Shown here in pieces: positions 24,578 through 33,172 of a DNA stretch of 64,000 nucleotides (its first letter is position 1; the number at the start of each line of letters is the position of its first letter). Origin of the DNA: CAMDTE01 sp964504345 (lineage in GTDB: Bacteria > Bacteroidota > Bacteroidia > Flavobacteriales > Schleiferiaceae); NCBI GenBank assembly GCA_964504345.1, contig CAZDDX010000001.1:186001-250000 (forward strand). Direction: 5' to 3'. A program made the position numbers and the translations under genes. The notes under the pieces are model-generated. The model saw only the letters and a list, made by a program, of their open reading frames with translations. It was not told where the DNA came from and made no database searches.

Positions 24578-25258
24578 TCAAACTGTTTCTTTTGAAACAA
24601 TTAAACCCAATCGATCCAAGATCCGATAGACGGTAGCGCGGGAAACGCCTAAATAAGAAGCTAATTGTTCTTTAGTCGCCCAAGTCTGTGCCCCTGGATA
24701 CTTGTCAAAAGTTCGACGCAAGTGTGTTTCGCGATCTCCACTCAATAATCGCAGACGTTCGCGACGCTTTTTCAGGATCTCCCTACCTACTTTGAAACTG
24801 AGTAGCTCCCATGGACTGGACGACAGACGAACTTGAAGTTCCTCTTCTTGCCGTAGAATAAGAACCCGTGTTGGCTGAATTACTTCAAAGCGGCTTTGAG
24901 AAGGCTCCCCAAATAAATACTGAAATTCATTCGTGCAGTATTCACCTCCACCAACAAAAGCGTAGATGAACGATTCGTCGTTGGACGATTTCCAAACTTC
25001 CGCAACGAGACCGTCCAACACAAAATAATGGTCGGACCGGGTGTCGTCCATATCCCAAAATACCTCCCCCGGCTTGTATTCAAACGGTCCTTCGTACCGA
25101 GCTTCCAAATCTTTGGCCCAAGCTTCAATCTCTTGCCAGTCTGCGGATAAATATTCGCGGAAACTGTTTCTTAATAGGAGATGTGCCTCTTCCCGCTCTT
25201 TGGCACCCTCTAACAACTTAGCCACGTCAATAGGTTTTACTGAGAATGCGATGAACAC
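24578..25258 (-). CDS. Crp/Fnr-family transcription regulator
   Basis: 226 residues. Residues about 55-140 form a cyclic-nucleotide-binding beta-roll (YKPGEVFWDMDD, VLDGLVAEVWKS, GGGEYCTNEFQYLFGEPSQSRFEVIQ), and residues about 180-225 a winged helix-turn-helix (ATKEQLASYLGVSRATVYRILDRLGLI). The nucleotide pocket is not canonical, so the ligand is unknown. Its ATG lies inside the end of the preceding regulator gene (32-base overlap). It is the last gene of the ABC exporter operon and is probably expressed with it; it may be autoregulatory. Confidence 0.8.
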   Translation of the reverse strand: MFIAFSVKPIDVAKLLEGAKEREEAHLLLRNSFREYLSADWQEIEAWAKDLEARYEGPFEYKPGEVFWDMDDTRSDHYFVLDGLVAEVWKSSNDESFIYAFVGGGEYCTNEFQYLFGEPSQSRFEVIQPTRVLILRQEEELQVRLSSSPWELLSFKVGREILKKRRERLRLLSGDRETHLRRTFDKYPGAQTWATKEQLASYLGVSRATVYRILDRLGLIVSKETV

Positions 25259-25817
25259 TGGACCTGCTTAAGAGCAAAAAACTGGCGAGTTCTTCGCGCG
25301 TCAGAGAGGATAAAAGTGAGGGGTACTGACGCACAGCTTGCTCCAATCGGACCTTTGGGGTGCACTGAAGCAATTGAGCGGTTCGGGCACGGTACTCTCC
25401 CAGTGATTTCAAGGATAACAGATTGATTAAATCGTAGCCCAATCCGTACTCACGGTGAATGGCCGCGTAGTCTGAGGGTAAAACTTGCCATACGGAACCC
25501 GCAGTAATGCAACGCATTCGAGTGGTCGACGGTTCGTTGTAAAAATAAGTTTCTTCGCAAAAAAACAATTGATCCGGCAGCACAAGGCGAACAATCGATT
25601 TTCCATCCGTTTGAACATCTTCTTCCGCAAATACTGCTTCCAAATTGTAGTACAACCCCATTGGTAATTCGTTGGGATTCCAAACGTAGTTTCCACGTTT
25701 GAATGACGGCATTGGCTGAAAGGCACGTGCCAGCGACAATAACCCACCGCGGTATGGAGTACCGCTGGACCCCATGGCGAGCGAAAGTTTATCGTAAATT
25801 TTCAGTGAAATTTCCAT
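25227..25817 (-). CDS. Crp-like regulator, shortened effector domain
   Basis: 196 residues. Residues about 40-115 resemble a cNMP-type beta-roll (NPNELPMGLYYNLEAVFAEE, DQLFFCEETYF, MRCITAGSVWQVLPSDY). The C-terminus carries an HTH (LTREELASFLLLSRSSVHRIL) that stops right after the recognition helix, so the wing is missing. It overlaps the ABC exporter gene by 29 bases and the next regulator by 32 bases. Two overlapping Crp-like genes in series suggest partners or a heterodimer; that is inference. Confidence 0.65.
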   Translation of the reverse strand: MEISLKIYDKLSLAMGSSGTPYRGGLLSLARAFQPMPSFKRGNYVWNPNELPMGLYYNLEAVFAEEDVQTDGKSIVRLVLPDQLFFCEETYFYNEPSTTRMRCITAGSVWQVLPSDYAAIHREYGLGYDLINLLSLKSLGEYRARTAQLLQCTPKVRLEQAVRQYPSLLSSLTREELASFLLLSRSSVHRILSKTY

Positions 25818-27603
25818 GGTCCTTGGTTTGGTGATCTTCTGAAGCGTCGGCTCGTGTGCGACGCGATTGAAGTTCTACCAAACTAGCATAAAAACCCGGA
25901 TTATCCAAAAGCTGTTTGTGATTTCCAATTTCAATTATTTTTCCTTCCTCAAGCACAACGATTTGCGATGCAAAAGGCGCTACTGAAAGGCGTTGAGCCA
26001 CAACAAAAGCGGTCCTTCCAACCACTGATTTGGGCAGCATTTCAACAATGTCGGATTCTGTTTTTGGATCCACAGCACTTAACGAGTCGTCCAAAACCAA
26101 AACGGGAGATTTTTTGAGAAAAGCTCGGGCAATCGAAAGGCGCTGTTTTTGTCCACCACTCAAAGCAACACCGCGCTCCCCCACAACGGTTTCGTACCCT
26201 TTTTCAAAACCCAAAACATCGTCGTGAACAGCCGCTGCTTGTGCCGCCTCAACCAACTCCGAATCGGATAATTCTAACGTATTTCCAAAACGTAAATTTT
26301 CGGCAACCGTATCGGAAAAAAGAAATGCATCCTGCGGAACAAAAGCCACCTGCTTTCTCAAGTATTCAAGATCCCATTCCCGGAGGTCTATTCCATCCAG
26401 TAAAATACGCCCGGAAGTGGGGTCCATGCTGCGTACCATGAGTTGAACCAAAGTGCTTTTGCCGCTTCCCGTTTTACCGGTTAAAACTACCAATTCACCC
26501 GGCTTTACCTGTAAATTGAAATCGTGCAACGCCTCTATTCCGCTGTCCGGGTAAACAAAAGACACGGAATCAAACGTCCATTCGCCCCGAATGTGTTCCG
26601 GTTTGTAACCGTTGGCCGGACCGTGGACGACGGGCTCTGCCTGCAAAAATTGATGAATACGCTCCATGGAGGCTTCTGCTCGCTGAATCAAACTCATGAC
26701 CCAACCAATGCTGGCAATGGGCCAGGTCAATAGGTTTACGTAGTAAATGAACTCCGCAATAACTCCGGAGGACCACTTTCCCTCTACAACCCCCAAACCG
26801 CCAATCCAAACGGCCAACAACGTGGAAAGTCCTACCAAAAGAAGCATCAATGGCTGAAATAAGGCATTGATTTCAAACAACTCCGCATTGACTTGGTACG
26901 ACTTTTCCGAAGCGTCCTTGTATCTATTCGATTGGGCTTTCTCTGCTGCAAATGCCTTCAATACCCGTATGCCTGAAAATGTCTCTTGGGCGAAGGTGCT
27001 CATGGCAGACTGCTGCTCCTGCACATCGTGACTGGCCCGATTGATGCGGTCACTCACACGGTAAATGGCCCATACCAGCAAAGGCATGGGGGCCAAAACC
27101 CAAAAACTGAGCGCAACGTCCACGCGAAACATGAATACCAAGGTCAGAACCGTCGCAAAAAAAGTATTGATGCTGTACATCACGGCCGGTCCCAGGTACA
27201 TCCGAACCCGGCTGACGTCCTCAGAAATCCGGTTCATTAAATCTCCGGTGTTGTTCTGACGGTAAAACGCGGCATCCAGACGTTGGTATTGCGCGTAGAG
27301 ATCGTTCTTCAAATCGTATTCGATGTGCCGACTCATGACGATGAGGGTCTGCCGCATCAAAAAGGTAAACAAACCGCGCAATGCACTGAACAACAGAATC
27401 AATAACCCATATTTTAATAGATTTTGATTCAATTCATTAGTAACCCCGTCTTCAATAGCTAATTCAACCGAAGCAAACGCCTCTCGAATAAAAATAGCCG
27501 GATAGGTTTGGAAAACAACCGACGCTACCACAAAGAGGACTCCCCCTATTAGATGTTTGGGGTAGCGTAAGAAATAGGAATTGAGGAGGAGCAGGTGGCG
27601 CAT
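25789..27603 (-). CDS. ABC exporter, fused permease-ATPase (MsbA/multidrug type)
   Basis: 604 residues from the ATG at 27603, chosen over a TTG at 27615 because a TACCTTTG box lies 9 bases upstream. Residues 1-320 hold six transmembrane helices; about 340-590 is the nucleotide-binding domain: Walker A GKTGSGKST near 376, Q-loop FVPQDAFLF, signature LSGGQKQR and Walker B VLVLDD. The residue after Walker B is Asp (about 506) instead of Glu, common in Bacteroidota half-transporters, and the H-loop reads VAQR, so the switch histidine is Gln (about 537). It functions as a dimer exporting lipids or drugs; substrate unknown. Two Crp-like genes follow with overlaps. Confidence 0.9.
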   Translation of the reverse strand: MRHLLLLNSYFLRYPKHLIGGVLFVVASVVFQTYPAIFIREAFASVELAIEDGVTNELNQNLLKYGLLILLFSALRGLFTFLMRQTLIVMSRHIEYDLKNDLYAQYQRLDAAFYRQNNTGDLMNRISEDVSRVRMYLGPAVMYSINTFFATVLTLVFMFRVDVALSFWVLAPMPLLVWAIYRVSDRINRASHDVQEQQSAMSTFAQETFSGIRVLKAFAAEKAQSNRYKDASEKSYQVNAELFEINALFQPLMLLLVGLSTLLAVWIGGLGVVEGKWSSGVIAEFIYYVNLLTWPIASIGWVMSLIQRAEASMERIHQFLQAEPVVHGPANGYKPEHIRGEWTFDSVSFVYPDSGIEALHDFNLQVKPGELVVLTGKTGSGKSTLVQLMVRSMDPTSGRILLDGIDLREWDLEYLRKQVAFVPQDAFLFSDTVAENLRFGNTLELSDSELVEAAQAAAVHDDVLGFEKGYETVVGERGVALSGGQKQRLSIARAFLKKSPVLVLDDSLSAVDPKTESDIVEMLPKSVVGRTAFVVAQRLSVAPFASQIVVLEEGKIIEIGNHKQLLDNPGFYASLVELQSRRTRADASEDHQTKDHGNFTENLR

Positions 27604-27612
27604 GAAGAACTG

Positions 27613-27620
27613 CAAAGGTA
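27613..27620 (-). promoter_or_regulatory. -7 box TACCTTTG of the ABC exporter operon
   Basis: Exact consensus on the minus strand, ending 9 bases before the ABC exporter ATG at 27603. Its plus-strand twin starts 8 bases away at 27629. Confidence 0.6.
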
Positions 27621-27628
27621 CTCCGTCG

Positions 27629-27636
27629 TACCTTTG
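27629..27636 (+). promoter_or_regulatory. -7 box TACCTTTG of the E1 dehydrogenase gene
   Basis: Exact consensus on the plus strand, ending 4 bases before the ATG at 27641. The upstream contact region of this promoter lies inside the ABC exporter's first codons. Confidence 0.6.
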
Positions 27637-27640
27637 CGCT

Positions 27641-29950
27641 ATGACCCAGGAACCCGGATTTTTGGAAACGGTACTTTCCGATTACCGTTTGGCGGTGACC
27701 AGCCGCGAAGCAAGCTTGCTCGGCCGCAAAGAAGTGTTGACGGGAAAAGCCAAGTTTGGCATTTTTGGCGACGGAAAGGAATTGGCCCAAATTGCCTGGG
27801 CCAAGGTTTTCAAAAACGGAGACTTCCGCAGCGGCTACTACCGAGACCAAACGTTTATGATGGCCATTGGTCAACTGTCGGTACGTGAGTTTTTTGCATC
27901 GCTTTACGCAGACACCAACCTGTCCCATGAGCCGGCCAGTGGCGGCCGCCAAATGAACGGCCACTTTGCCACTCGTTCTTTGGACGATCGTGGAAATTGG
28001 AAGGAGCTCATCAACCAAAAGAACAGTTCCGCGGACATCAGCCCTACTGCCGGTCAAATGCCCCGATTGTTGGGCTTGGCGCAAGCTTCCAAAGTGTACC
28101 GAACCTTGGGGGTGGACAATTCCTTTACCCACAAAGGCAATGAAATTGCATGGGGCACCATTGGAAACGCCTCCACCAGCGAAGGATTATTCTGGGAAAC
28201 CATCAACGCCGCAGGGGTACTCCAAGTGCCTATGGTCATCAGCGTTTGGGACGATGAATACGGCATTTCCGTACATGCCAAGCACCAAACTACCAAAGAG
28301 AGTATTTCGGAAGTCTTGGCTGGTTTTGCCGCAACGAATGCCAAAGAAGGATTTAAGATATTGACCGTTAAAGGTTGGGATTACGCCCAACTGGTGGCCA
28401 CCTACGAGGAGGCAGAGCGCACCGCAAGAACCCAGCACCAACCCGTTTTGATTCACGTTCAAGAATGCACCCAGCCGCAAGGTCACTCTACTTCCGGTTC
28501 CCACGAGCGCTACAAATCAAAAGAACGCTTGGAATGGGAAAAGGAATTCGACTGCTTGGTGCAATTCCGGAACCTGATTCTCAAAAGCGGTTTTGCCTCG
28601 GAGGAACAGTTGGTTGCGCTGGAAAACGAAGTGGCCCAATGGGTTCGCGACGAGAAAAAAGAAGCCTTTGATGCGTATCTGTTGCCCATTCGTGCAACGC
28701 GAGACGAGGCCGTTGCTCATCTGCGGTCTTTGGGCGCAAACGATGATGCCGAATCCTTAAACGCAGTTCGCGAACCCTTACGTCGGGAATGTATTGCTCC
28801 TGTCCGCCGTGCGGTTGCCGCTCATCCGGAACATCCGGCGGCACCGGCTGCACGCCACTGGATCAGCGATCAACGCACATCCGGCTGGGAAGACTACTCC
28901 TCTAAACTCCACAGCAACAGTGCTTTGGGTGTCTCCATTGTTCCGGCAGTTTATCCAGACGACGCTCCTTCCGTGGACGGTCGGGTCATCCTGCGTGACA
29001 ATTTTCGGGCACTCTTTCAAAAATACCCCGAAACGCTGGTTTTTGGAGAAGACTCCGGCACCATCGGAGACGTGAACCAGGGCTTGGAAGGATTGCAAGC
29101 AGAATTTGGGGAAACCCGCATTGCCGACGCCGGAATCCGGGAGGCCACCATTTTAGGACAAGGAATCGGGCTTTCCATGCGCGGTTTGCGCCCCATTGCG
29201 GAAATTCAGTACTTGGATTACCTCCTGTACGCCTTGCAAATCATGTCCGACGACCTCGCAACAGTGCACTACCGCACCAAAGGCGGTCAAAAAGCGCCGG
29301 TCATCGTGCGCACACGCGGCCACCGATTGGAGGGAATTTGGCACAGCGGCAGCCCCATGGGTACCATCATTCACAGCTTGCGCGGCATGTGGGTATGCGT
29401 TCCGCGCAACATGGTTCAAGCGGCAGGATTCTACAACACCTTGTTGCAGTCCGACGAACCGGCCCTGGTGGTGGAGTGCTTGAACGGATACCGACTGAAG
29501 GAAACGCAGCCGGCCAATTTGGGTGAATTCACGGTGCCGTTGGGCGTTCCGGAGGTTATGCGCTCGGGAACCGATCTGACCGTATTGTCCTACGGTTCCA
29601 CCCTTCGAATAGTCATGGAAGCATGTGAGCGCTTGGATGCGCTGGGCATCTCCGCAGAGGTTTTGGATGCTCAAACATTACTGCCTTTTGATGTACATCA
29701 TCGATGCGTTGAATCCTTGTCCAAAACCAGCCGCCTGTTGGTGGTTGACGAAGACGTTCCCGGGGGCGCCAGCGCGTATTTGCTGCAGCAAGTTTTGGAA
29801 GAACAAGGCGGTTACCGTCATTTGGATGCCAAGCCGCGAACGCTTAGCGCGCAGGCACATCGCCCGGCCTACGGTTCCGACGGCGACTATTTTTCCAAGC
29901 CTAGCGCGGAAGACGTAGTGGAGTTGGTTTTGGAAATGATGGAGGAGTAG
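27641..29950 (+). CDS. Branched-chain 2-oxoacid dehydrogenase E1, fused alpha and beta subunits
   Basis: 769 residues from the ATG at 27641, which lies 4 bases after a promoter box; the ORF track frame opens earlier only by chance. Residues 1-400 are the thiamine-diphosphate-binding alpha half (GNEIAWGTIGNASTSEG near 165, then WDDEYGISV). Residues about 445-769 are the beta half (VFGEDSGTIGDVNQGLEGLQ, DAGIREATILGQGIGLSMRG, RTRGHRLEGIWHSGSPMG, VVDEDVPGGASAYLLQQ). It decarboxylates branched-chain 2-oxoacids and passes the acyl group to the E2 lipoyl domain. The single-chain form is common in Bacteroidota. E2 and E3 are not in this window. Substrate range (isovalerate type versus pyruvate) is inferred from family resemblance. 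Confidence 0.88.
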   Translation: MTQEPGFLETVLSDYRLAVTSREASLLGRKEVLTGKAKFGIFGDGKELAQIAWAKVFKNGDFRSGYYRDQTFMMAIGQLSVREFFASLYADTNLSHEPASGGRQMNGHFATRSLDDRGNWKELINQKNSSADISPTAGQMPRLLGLAQASKVYRTLGVDNSFTHKGNEIAWGTIGNASTSEGLFWETINAAGVLQVPMVISVWDDEYGISVHAKHQTTKESISEVLAGFAATNAKEGFKILTVKGWDYAQLVATYEEAERTARTQHQPVLIHVQECTQPQGHSTSGSHERYKSKERLEWEKEFDCLVQFRNLILKSGFASEEQLVALENEVAQWVRDEKKEAFDAYLLPIRATRDEAVAHLRSLGANDDAESLNAVREPLRRECIAPVRRAVAAHPEHPAAPAARHWISDQRTSGWEDYSSKLHSNSALGVSIVPAVYPDDAPSVDGRVILRDNFRALFQKYPETLVFGEDSGTIGDVNQGLEGLQAEFGETRIADAGIREATILGQGIGLSMRGLRPIAEIQYLDYLLYALQIMSDDLATVHYRTKGGQKAPVIVRTRGHRLEGIWHSGSPMGTIIHSLRGMWVCVPRNMVQAAGFYNTLLQSDEPALVVECLNGYRLKETQPANLGEFTVPLGVPEVMRSGTDLTVLSYGSTLRIVMEACERLDALGISAEVLDAQTLLPFDVHHRCVESLSKTSRLLVVDEDVPGGASAYLLQQVLEEQGGYRHLDAKPRTLSAQAHRPAYGSDGDYFSKPSAEDVVELVLEMMEE

Positions 29951-29971
29951 GTTCGTAAAAACCTACGAAAC

Positions 29972-30784
29972 TTAATCTTGACCCAATGCGCGCAGTACGC
30001 CGCGCACCGAACCGTGCTCGTGCAGCATCCTTTCCGCCTCTACCCTACTTAATGAGGTTAGCTCCAGCAGCGTTCGAACGCCACGGTCCACGAGTTTGTG
30101 GTTGGTGAGTTGCATGTCCACCATTCGGTTGCCGCGCACCTTACCCCAGCGAATCATCAATGCGGTACTGAGCATGTTCAGAACCAATTTTTGTGCGGTA
30201 CCACTTTTCATGCGGGTAGAACCGGTCACAAACTCCGGCCCAACCACCACTTCTACCGGAAATTCCGCGGCGGCGGCTACAGGAGACCCCGCGTTGCACA
30301 CCACTGCGCCCGTTGCGCATCCGGCCGCGCGAGCCGCACGCAATCCACCCAATACGTAGGGCGTGCTTCCACTTGCCGCAATACCTACCACGGCGTCCAC
30401 TGAAGTAATCTGGTGGCCTGTTAAATCTATCCACGCTTGGTCCAAATCGTCTTCCGCAAATTCTACCGCCTTGCGAATGGCCGCATCGCCTCCCGCAATC
30501 AAGCCCACCACAATCCCTTGGGGGATTCCGTACGTAGGGGGGCACTCGGAGGCGTCCACCACCCCCAAACGACCGCTGGTTCCTGCTCCAATGTAAAAAA
30601 GACGTCCGCCCGCTTTCAAGCGCGGCAACACCGCTTCTACCAGCGCCTCAACCTGCGGCAGAGCCCGCTCCACAGCCAACGGCACACCCTGATCTTCTTT
30701 GTTGATCGCCTCCAGCAAGGATCGCGTGTTCCAATGCTCTAAATTTTCGTAAGCCGACGGTGCTTCAGTAGTGCGAGAATCCAT
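29972..30784 (-). CDS. murQ: N-acetylmuramic acid 6-phosphate etherase
   Basis: 270 residues. It cleaves the lactyl ether of MurNAc-6-phosphate to GlcNAc-6-phosphate and D-lactate in peptidoglycan recycling. SIS-domain motifs are present: IGAGTSGRLGVVDASECPPT near 64-83, GIAASGSTPYVLGGL, FVTGSTRMKSGTAQKLVLNM and a C-terminal helix-hairpin segment. The family's usual length is about 300, so the N-terminus is short. ATG at 30784 follows a TACCTTTG box by 4 bases. It is divergent from parA. Confidence 0.93.
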   Translation of the reverse strand: MDSRTTEAPSAYENLEHWNTRSLLEAINKEDQGVPLAVERALPQVEALVEAVLPRLKAGGRLFYIGAGTSGRLGVVDASECPPTYGIPQGIVVGLIAGGDAAIRKAVEFAEDDLDQAWIDLTGHQITSVDAVVGIAASGSTPYVLGGLRAARAAGCATGAVVCNAGSPVAAAAEFPVEVVVGPEFVTGSTRMKSGTAQKLVLNMLSTALMIRWGKVRGNRMVDMQLTNHKLVDRGVRTLLELTSLSRVEAERMLHEHGSVRGVLRALGQD

Positions 30785-30788
30785 AAAC

Positions 30789-30796
30789 CAAAGGTA
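30789..30796 (-). promoter_or_regulatory. -7 box TACCTTTG of murQ
   Basis: Exact consensus on the minus strand, 4 bases before the murQ ATG, predicting transcription to start at or next to the start codon. Confidence 0.6.
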
Positions 30797-30839
30797 GGCT
30801 GTTTGCTGCTTTTTAGCACCGGAACTATTGCCAATTGAC

Positions 30840-30847
30840 TACCTTTG
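30840..30847 (+). promoter_or_regulatory. -7 box TACCTTTG of the parAB operon
   Basis: Exact consensus on the plus strand, 5 bases before the parA ATG at 30853. It faces the murQ box across 43 bases. Confidence 0.6.
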
Positions 30848-30852
30848 CTACC

Positions 30853-31626
30853 ATGGGTAAAATCATCGCATTGGCCAACCAAAAAGGGGGCGTCGGCAAG
30901 ACGACCACCGCTGTAAATCTAGCTGCAGCCCTGGGTTTGCTGGAAAAACGCATCTTGCTCATAGACGCGGACCCACAGGCCAACACCACATCCGGGCTGG
31001 GGTACGACCCTACCGCAACGGTGGTTGGTACGTATGAGGTTTTGGAGCATACCGCTCCTGCAGAGTCCGGGATTTTTAGGACCGAGACGCCCAATGTTGA
31101 TCTGTTGCCCACCCGCATGGATTTGGTTGCTGCGGAGTTGGAATTGGTGGACAAGCCGGGACGCGAGCACATGCTTCGAACCGCTTTGGAACCGATTCAA
31201 GATCGCTACGATTATATTTTGATCGATTGTGCCCCGTCCTTGGGATTGGTGACCCTGAACGCATTAACTGCAGCCCAGTCGGTCTTAATCCCCATTCAAT
31301 GCGAGTACTTTGCCTTAGAAGGATTGGGGAAATTATTGAACACGGTGAAAAGTGTTCAGCAAATCCACAACCCGGATTTGACCATTGAAGGCATGCTGTT
31401 GACCATGTACGATTCCCGCCTCCGATTGAGCAATCAAGTAGTGGACGAAGTGAAACAGCATTTTCAGCAGCTCGTTTTTGAAACCATCATTCCCCGGAAC
31501 GTCAAATTGTCTGAGGCTCCTTCCTTCGGTCAGAGCATCCTGATGTACGACGCCACTTCCTCAGGCTCGTCCAAATATTTGGATTTGGCTAAGGAGGTGA
31601 TCGCCCGGAACTCAGTAATTTCGTAA
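30853..31626 (+). CDS. parA: Chromosome-partitioning ATPase ParA
   Basis: 257 residues from the ATG at 30853 (the TTG at 30835 lies upstream of the promoter box). The deviant Walker A KGGVGKTT is at 11-18, with LLIDADPQANTTSGLG as the switch I region and DYILIDCAPSLG as Walker B. The C-terminal SEAPSFGQSILMYDATSSGS is typical of chromosomal ParA/Soj. It works with ParB on the nucleoid to segregate the replication origin. parB follows after 2 bases; the locus probably lies in the origin half of the chromosome, which is inference. Confidence 0.96.
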   Translation: MGKIIALANQKGGVGKTTTAVNLAAALGLLEKRILLIDADPQANTTSGLGYDPTATVVGTYEVLEHTAPAESGIFRTETPNVDLLPTRMDLVAAELELVDKPGREHMLRTALEPIQDRYDYILIDCAPSLGLVTLNALTAAQSVLIPIQCEYFALEGLGKLLNTVKSVQQIHNPDLTIEGMLLTMYDSRLRLSNQVVDEVKQHFQQLVFETIIPRNVKLSEAPSFGQSILMYDATSSGSSKYLDLAKEVIARNSVIS

Positions 31627-31628
31627 CC

Positions 31629-32549
31629 ATGGCGACTCCCCAGAAAAAAGTACTCGGACGCGGTTTGGACGCGCTTTTGGCCCAACCTTCAGAAGCCGCA
31701 ACCAAGGCCGTAGCGGCAAGCGATCCCGGCGCACGCGAAGCAATCGCAGGAATGGTTTCTGTCCCGGTAGAGAATATAGACAAAAACCCATTTCAGCCGC
31801 GCACCTATTTTGATCCCGCAGGATTGCAGGAATTGGCGGATTCCATTGCCGTGTTGGGTATAGTGCAGCCCTTGACCGTACGCAGACTTCCGTCCGGACG
31901 CTACCAGTTGATCTCCGGTGAACGCCGTTGGCGCGCCTCGCAATTGGCCGGATTGACCACGGTACCGGTATACATCCGTTTGGCCGACGACCAACAAATG
32001 CTTGAAATGGCGTTGGTGGAGAACATCCAACGCCGAGATTTGGACGCTATTGAAGTGGCCCTCTCCTACCGACGTTTGATGGACGAATGCCAGTTGACGC
32101 AAGAACAATGCGCCCAACGCGTGGGCAAGTCACGTGCCGTAGTGGCACAATACGTGGGCCTTTTGAGTCTCTCCCCGTTGGTACAAGCTGGCTTGCGGGA
32201 GCGCATGATTGACTTTGGCCACGCACGTCCCCTTTCCGCACTACCAGATACAGACATTCAAGAACAGCTGTACCAACAATGTGTGGCTCAAGGGTGGAGT
32301 GTTCGCAAGGTGGAAGAGGCCGTTCGCAAGGTTCGCGCTGAAGCCCACCAACCCGCCGTTTCTACTTCCCAAAGACCTTCAGCACAAAGTCCTTTTCAGC
32401 GCTTATCGGATCATTGGACTGCCCAATTGGGTACTCCCGTTGCCTTGAAGTCGGGCAAAAAAGGGTCCGGAACACTGGTAGTGACGTACCATTCGGAAGA
32501 TGATCTACTGCGGTTAGCCGATCTATTGGGACTCAAAACCGACGCCTGA
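31629..32549 (+). CDS. parB: Chromosome-partitioning protein ParB
   Basis: 306 residues. Starts KKVLGRGLDALL, the ParA-contacting N-terminal motif. VENIDKNPFQPR and the CTP-binding region ISGERRWRASQLAGL with ALVENIQRRDLDAIE follow (residues about 50-140). The HTH (LTQEQCAQRVGKSRAVVAQYVGLL) binds parS, and a C-terminal dimerisation segment closes it. No parS site was recognised nearby. The stop overlaps the next start as TGATG. Confidence 0.95.
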   Translation: MATPQKKVLGRGLDALLAQPSEAATKAVAASDPGAREAIAGMVSVPVENIDKNPFQPRTYFDPAGLQELADSIAVLGIVQPLTVRRLPSGRYQLISGERRWRASQLAGLTTVPVYIRLADDQQMLEMALVENIQRRDLDAIEVALSYRRLMDECQLTQEQCAQRVGKSRAVVAQYVGLLSLSPLVQAGLRERMIDFGHARPLSALPDTDIQEQLYQQCVAQGWSVRKVEEAVRKVRAEAHQPAVSTSQRPSAQSPFQRLSDHWTAQLGTPVALKSGKKGSGTLVVTYHSEDDLLRLADLLGLKTDA

Positions 32550-33172
32550 TGCAGTGGTTCTACCGGTGTGTCTTGGTTCTTGGAACCATCGGCTGGGGAC
32601 CTGTACGTGGTGATTTGCTGAATCCTGTGGAGATTTTTTCAGCACTGGACACGGTTGAAACGTCTGCCCAGAATAATCGATTTGCCGGTCTTCCTCATCC
32701 GAATACTAGCTCTTGGGGGCGGCCTCAAACCGCAACTCTTTTGAGTGCTGTGGTTCCCGGGGCGGGACAGATTTACAACCGCGAATACTGGAAAGCGCCT
32801 TTAGCGTGGGCCTTGATGGGCGGAACAGGATATTACCTCTCGCTGCAACAACGGCAAACCAATCATTTCAATGCTGCTCTGGACGCTCGTTTGGACAACG
32901 ACCCGACCACGTTAGACCCGTACGTCAACGTGTATACGCCCACGCAATTGCTCTCCTTAAAAAACACCGCTCGCCGATCCCGCGATTACGCCTTTTTGGG
33001 AATGATGGCCGCTTGGGGATTTCAGGTATTGGATGCGCACGTTGGCGGGCACCTTTATGCCTTCGACGTTGGACGCAACCTGACATTGGACGCAAAAATA
33101 GCACCCGCCACCACGGGCTTGGGCTTGGGTCTAACTTTTGACTTGACACGCACTACTCCCTCCCTACCATGA
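32549..33172 (+). CDS. DUF5683 membrane-associated protein
   Basis: 207 residues with an N-terminal signal-like segment. The LLSAVVPGAGQIYNREYWKAP motif (residues 63-83), with a following glycine-rich hydrophobic helix and a second near residue 150, defines DUF5683. The function is unknown. In flavobacteria this family lies between parB and dapB, as here. The ATG overlaps the parB stop and the TGA overlaps the dapB ATG by 4 bases, so the four genes form one translationally coupled unit. Confidence 0.85.
   Translation: MQWFYRCVLVLGTIGWGPVRGDLLNPVEIFSALDTVETSAQNNRFAGLPHPNTSSWGRPQTATLLSAVVPGAGQIYNREYWKAPLAWALMGGTGYYLSLQQRQTNHFNAALDARLDNDPTTLDPYVNVYTPTQLLSLKNTARRSRDYAFLGMMAAWGFQVLDAHVGGHLYAFDVGRNLTLDAKIAPATTGLGLGLTFDLTRTTPSLP

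Noticed and set aside
30853..32549. A parS centromere site near parAB
   Set aside because: The TGTTTCACGTGAAACA palindrome was not seen near parAB; only a half-like GTGAAACA occurs in parA. Scanning by eye is not exhaustive, so sites elsewhere remain possible.
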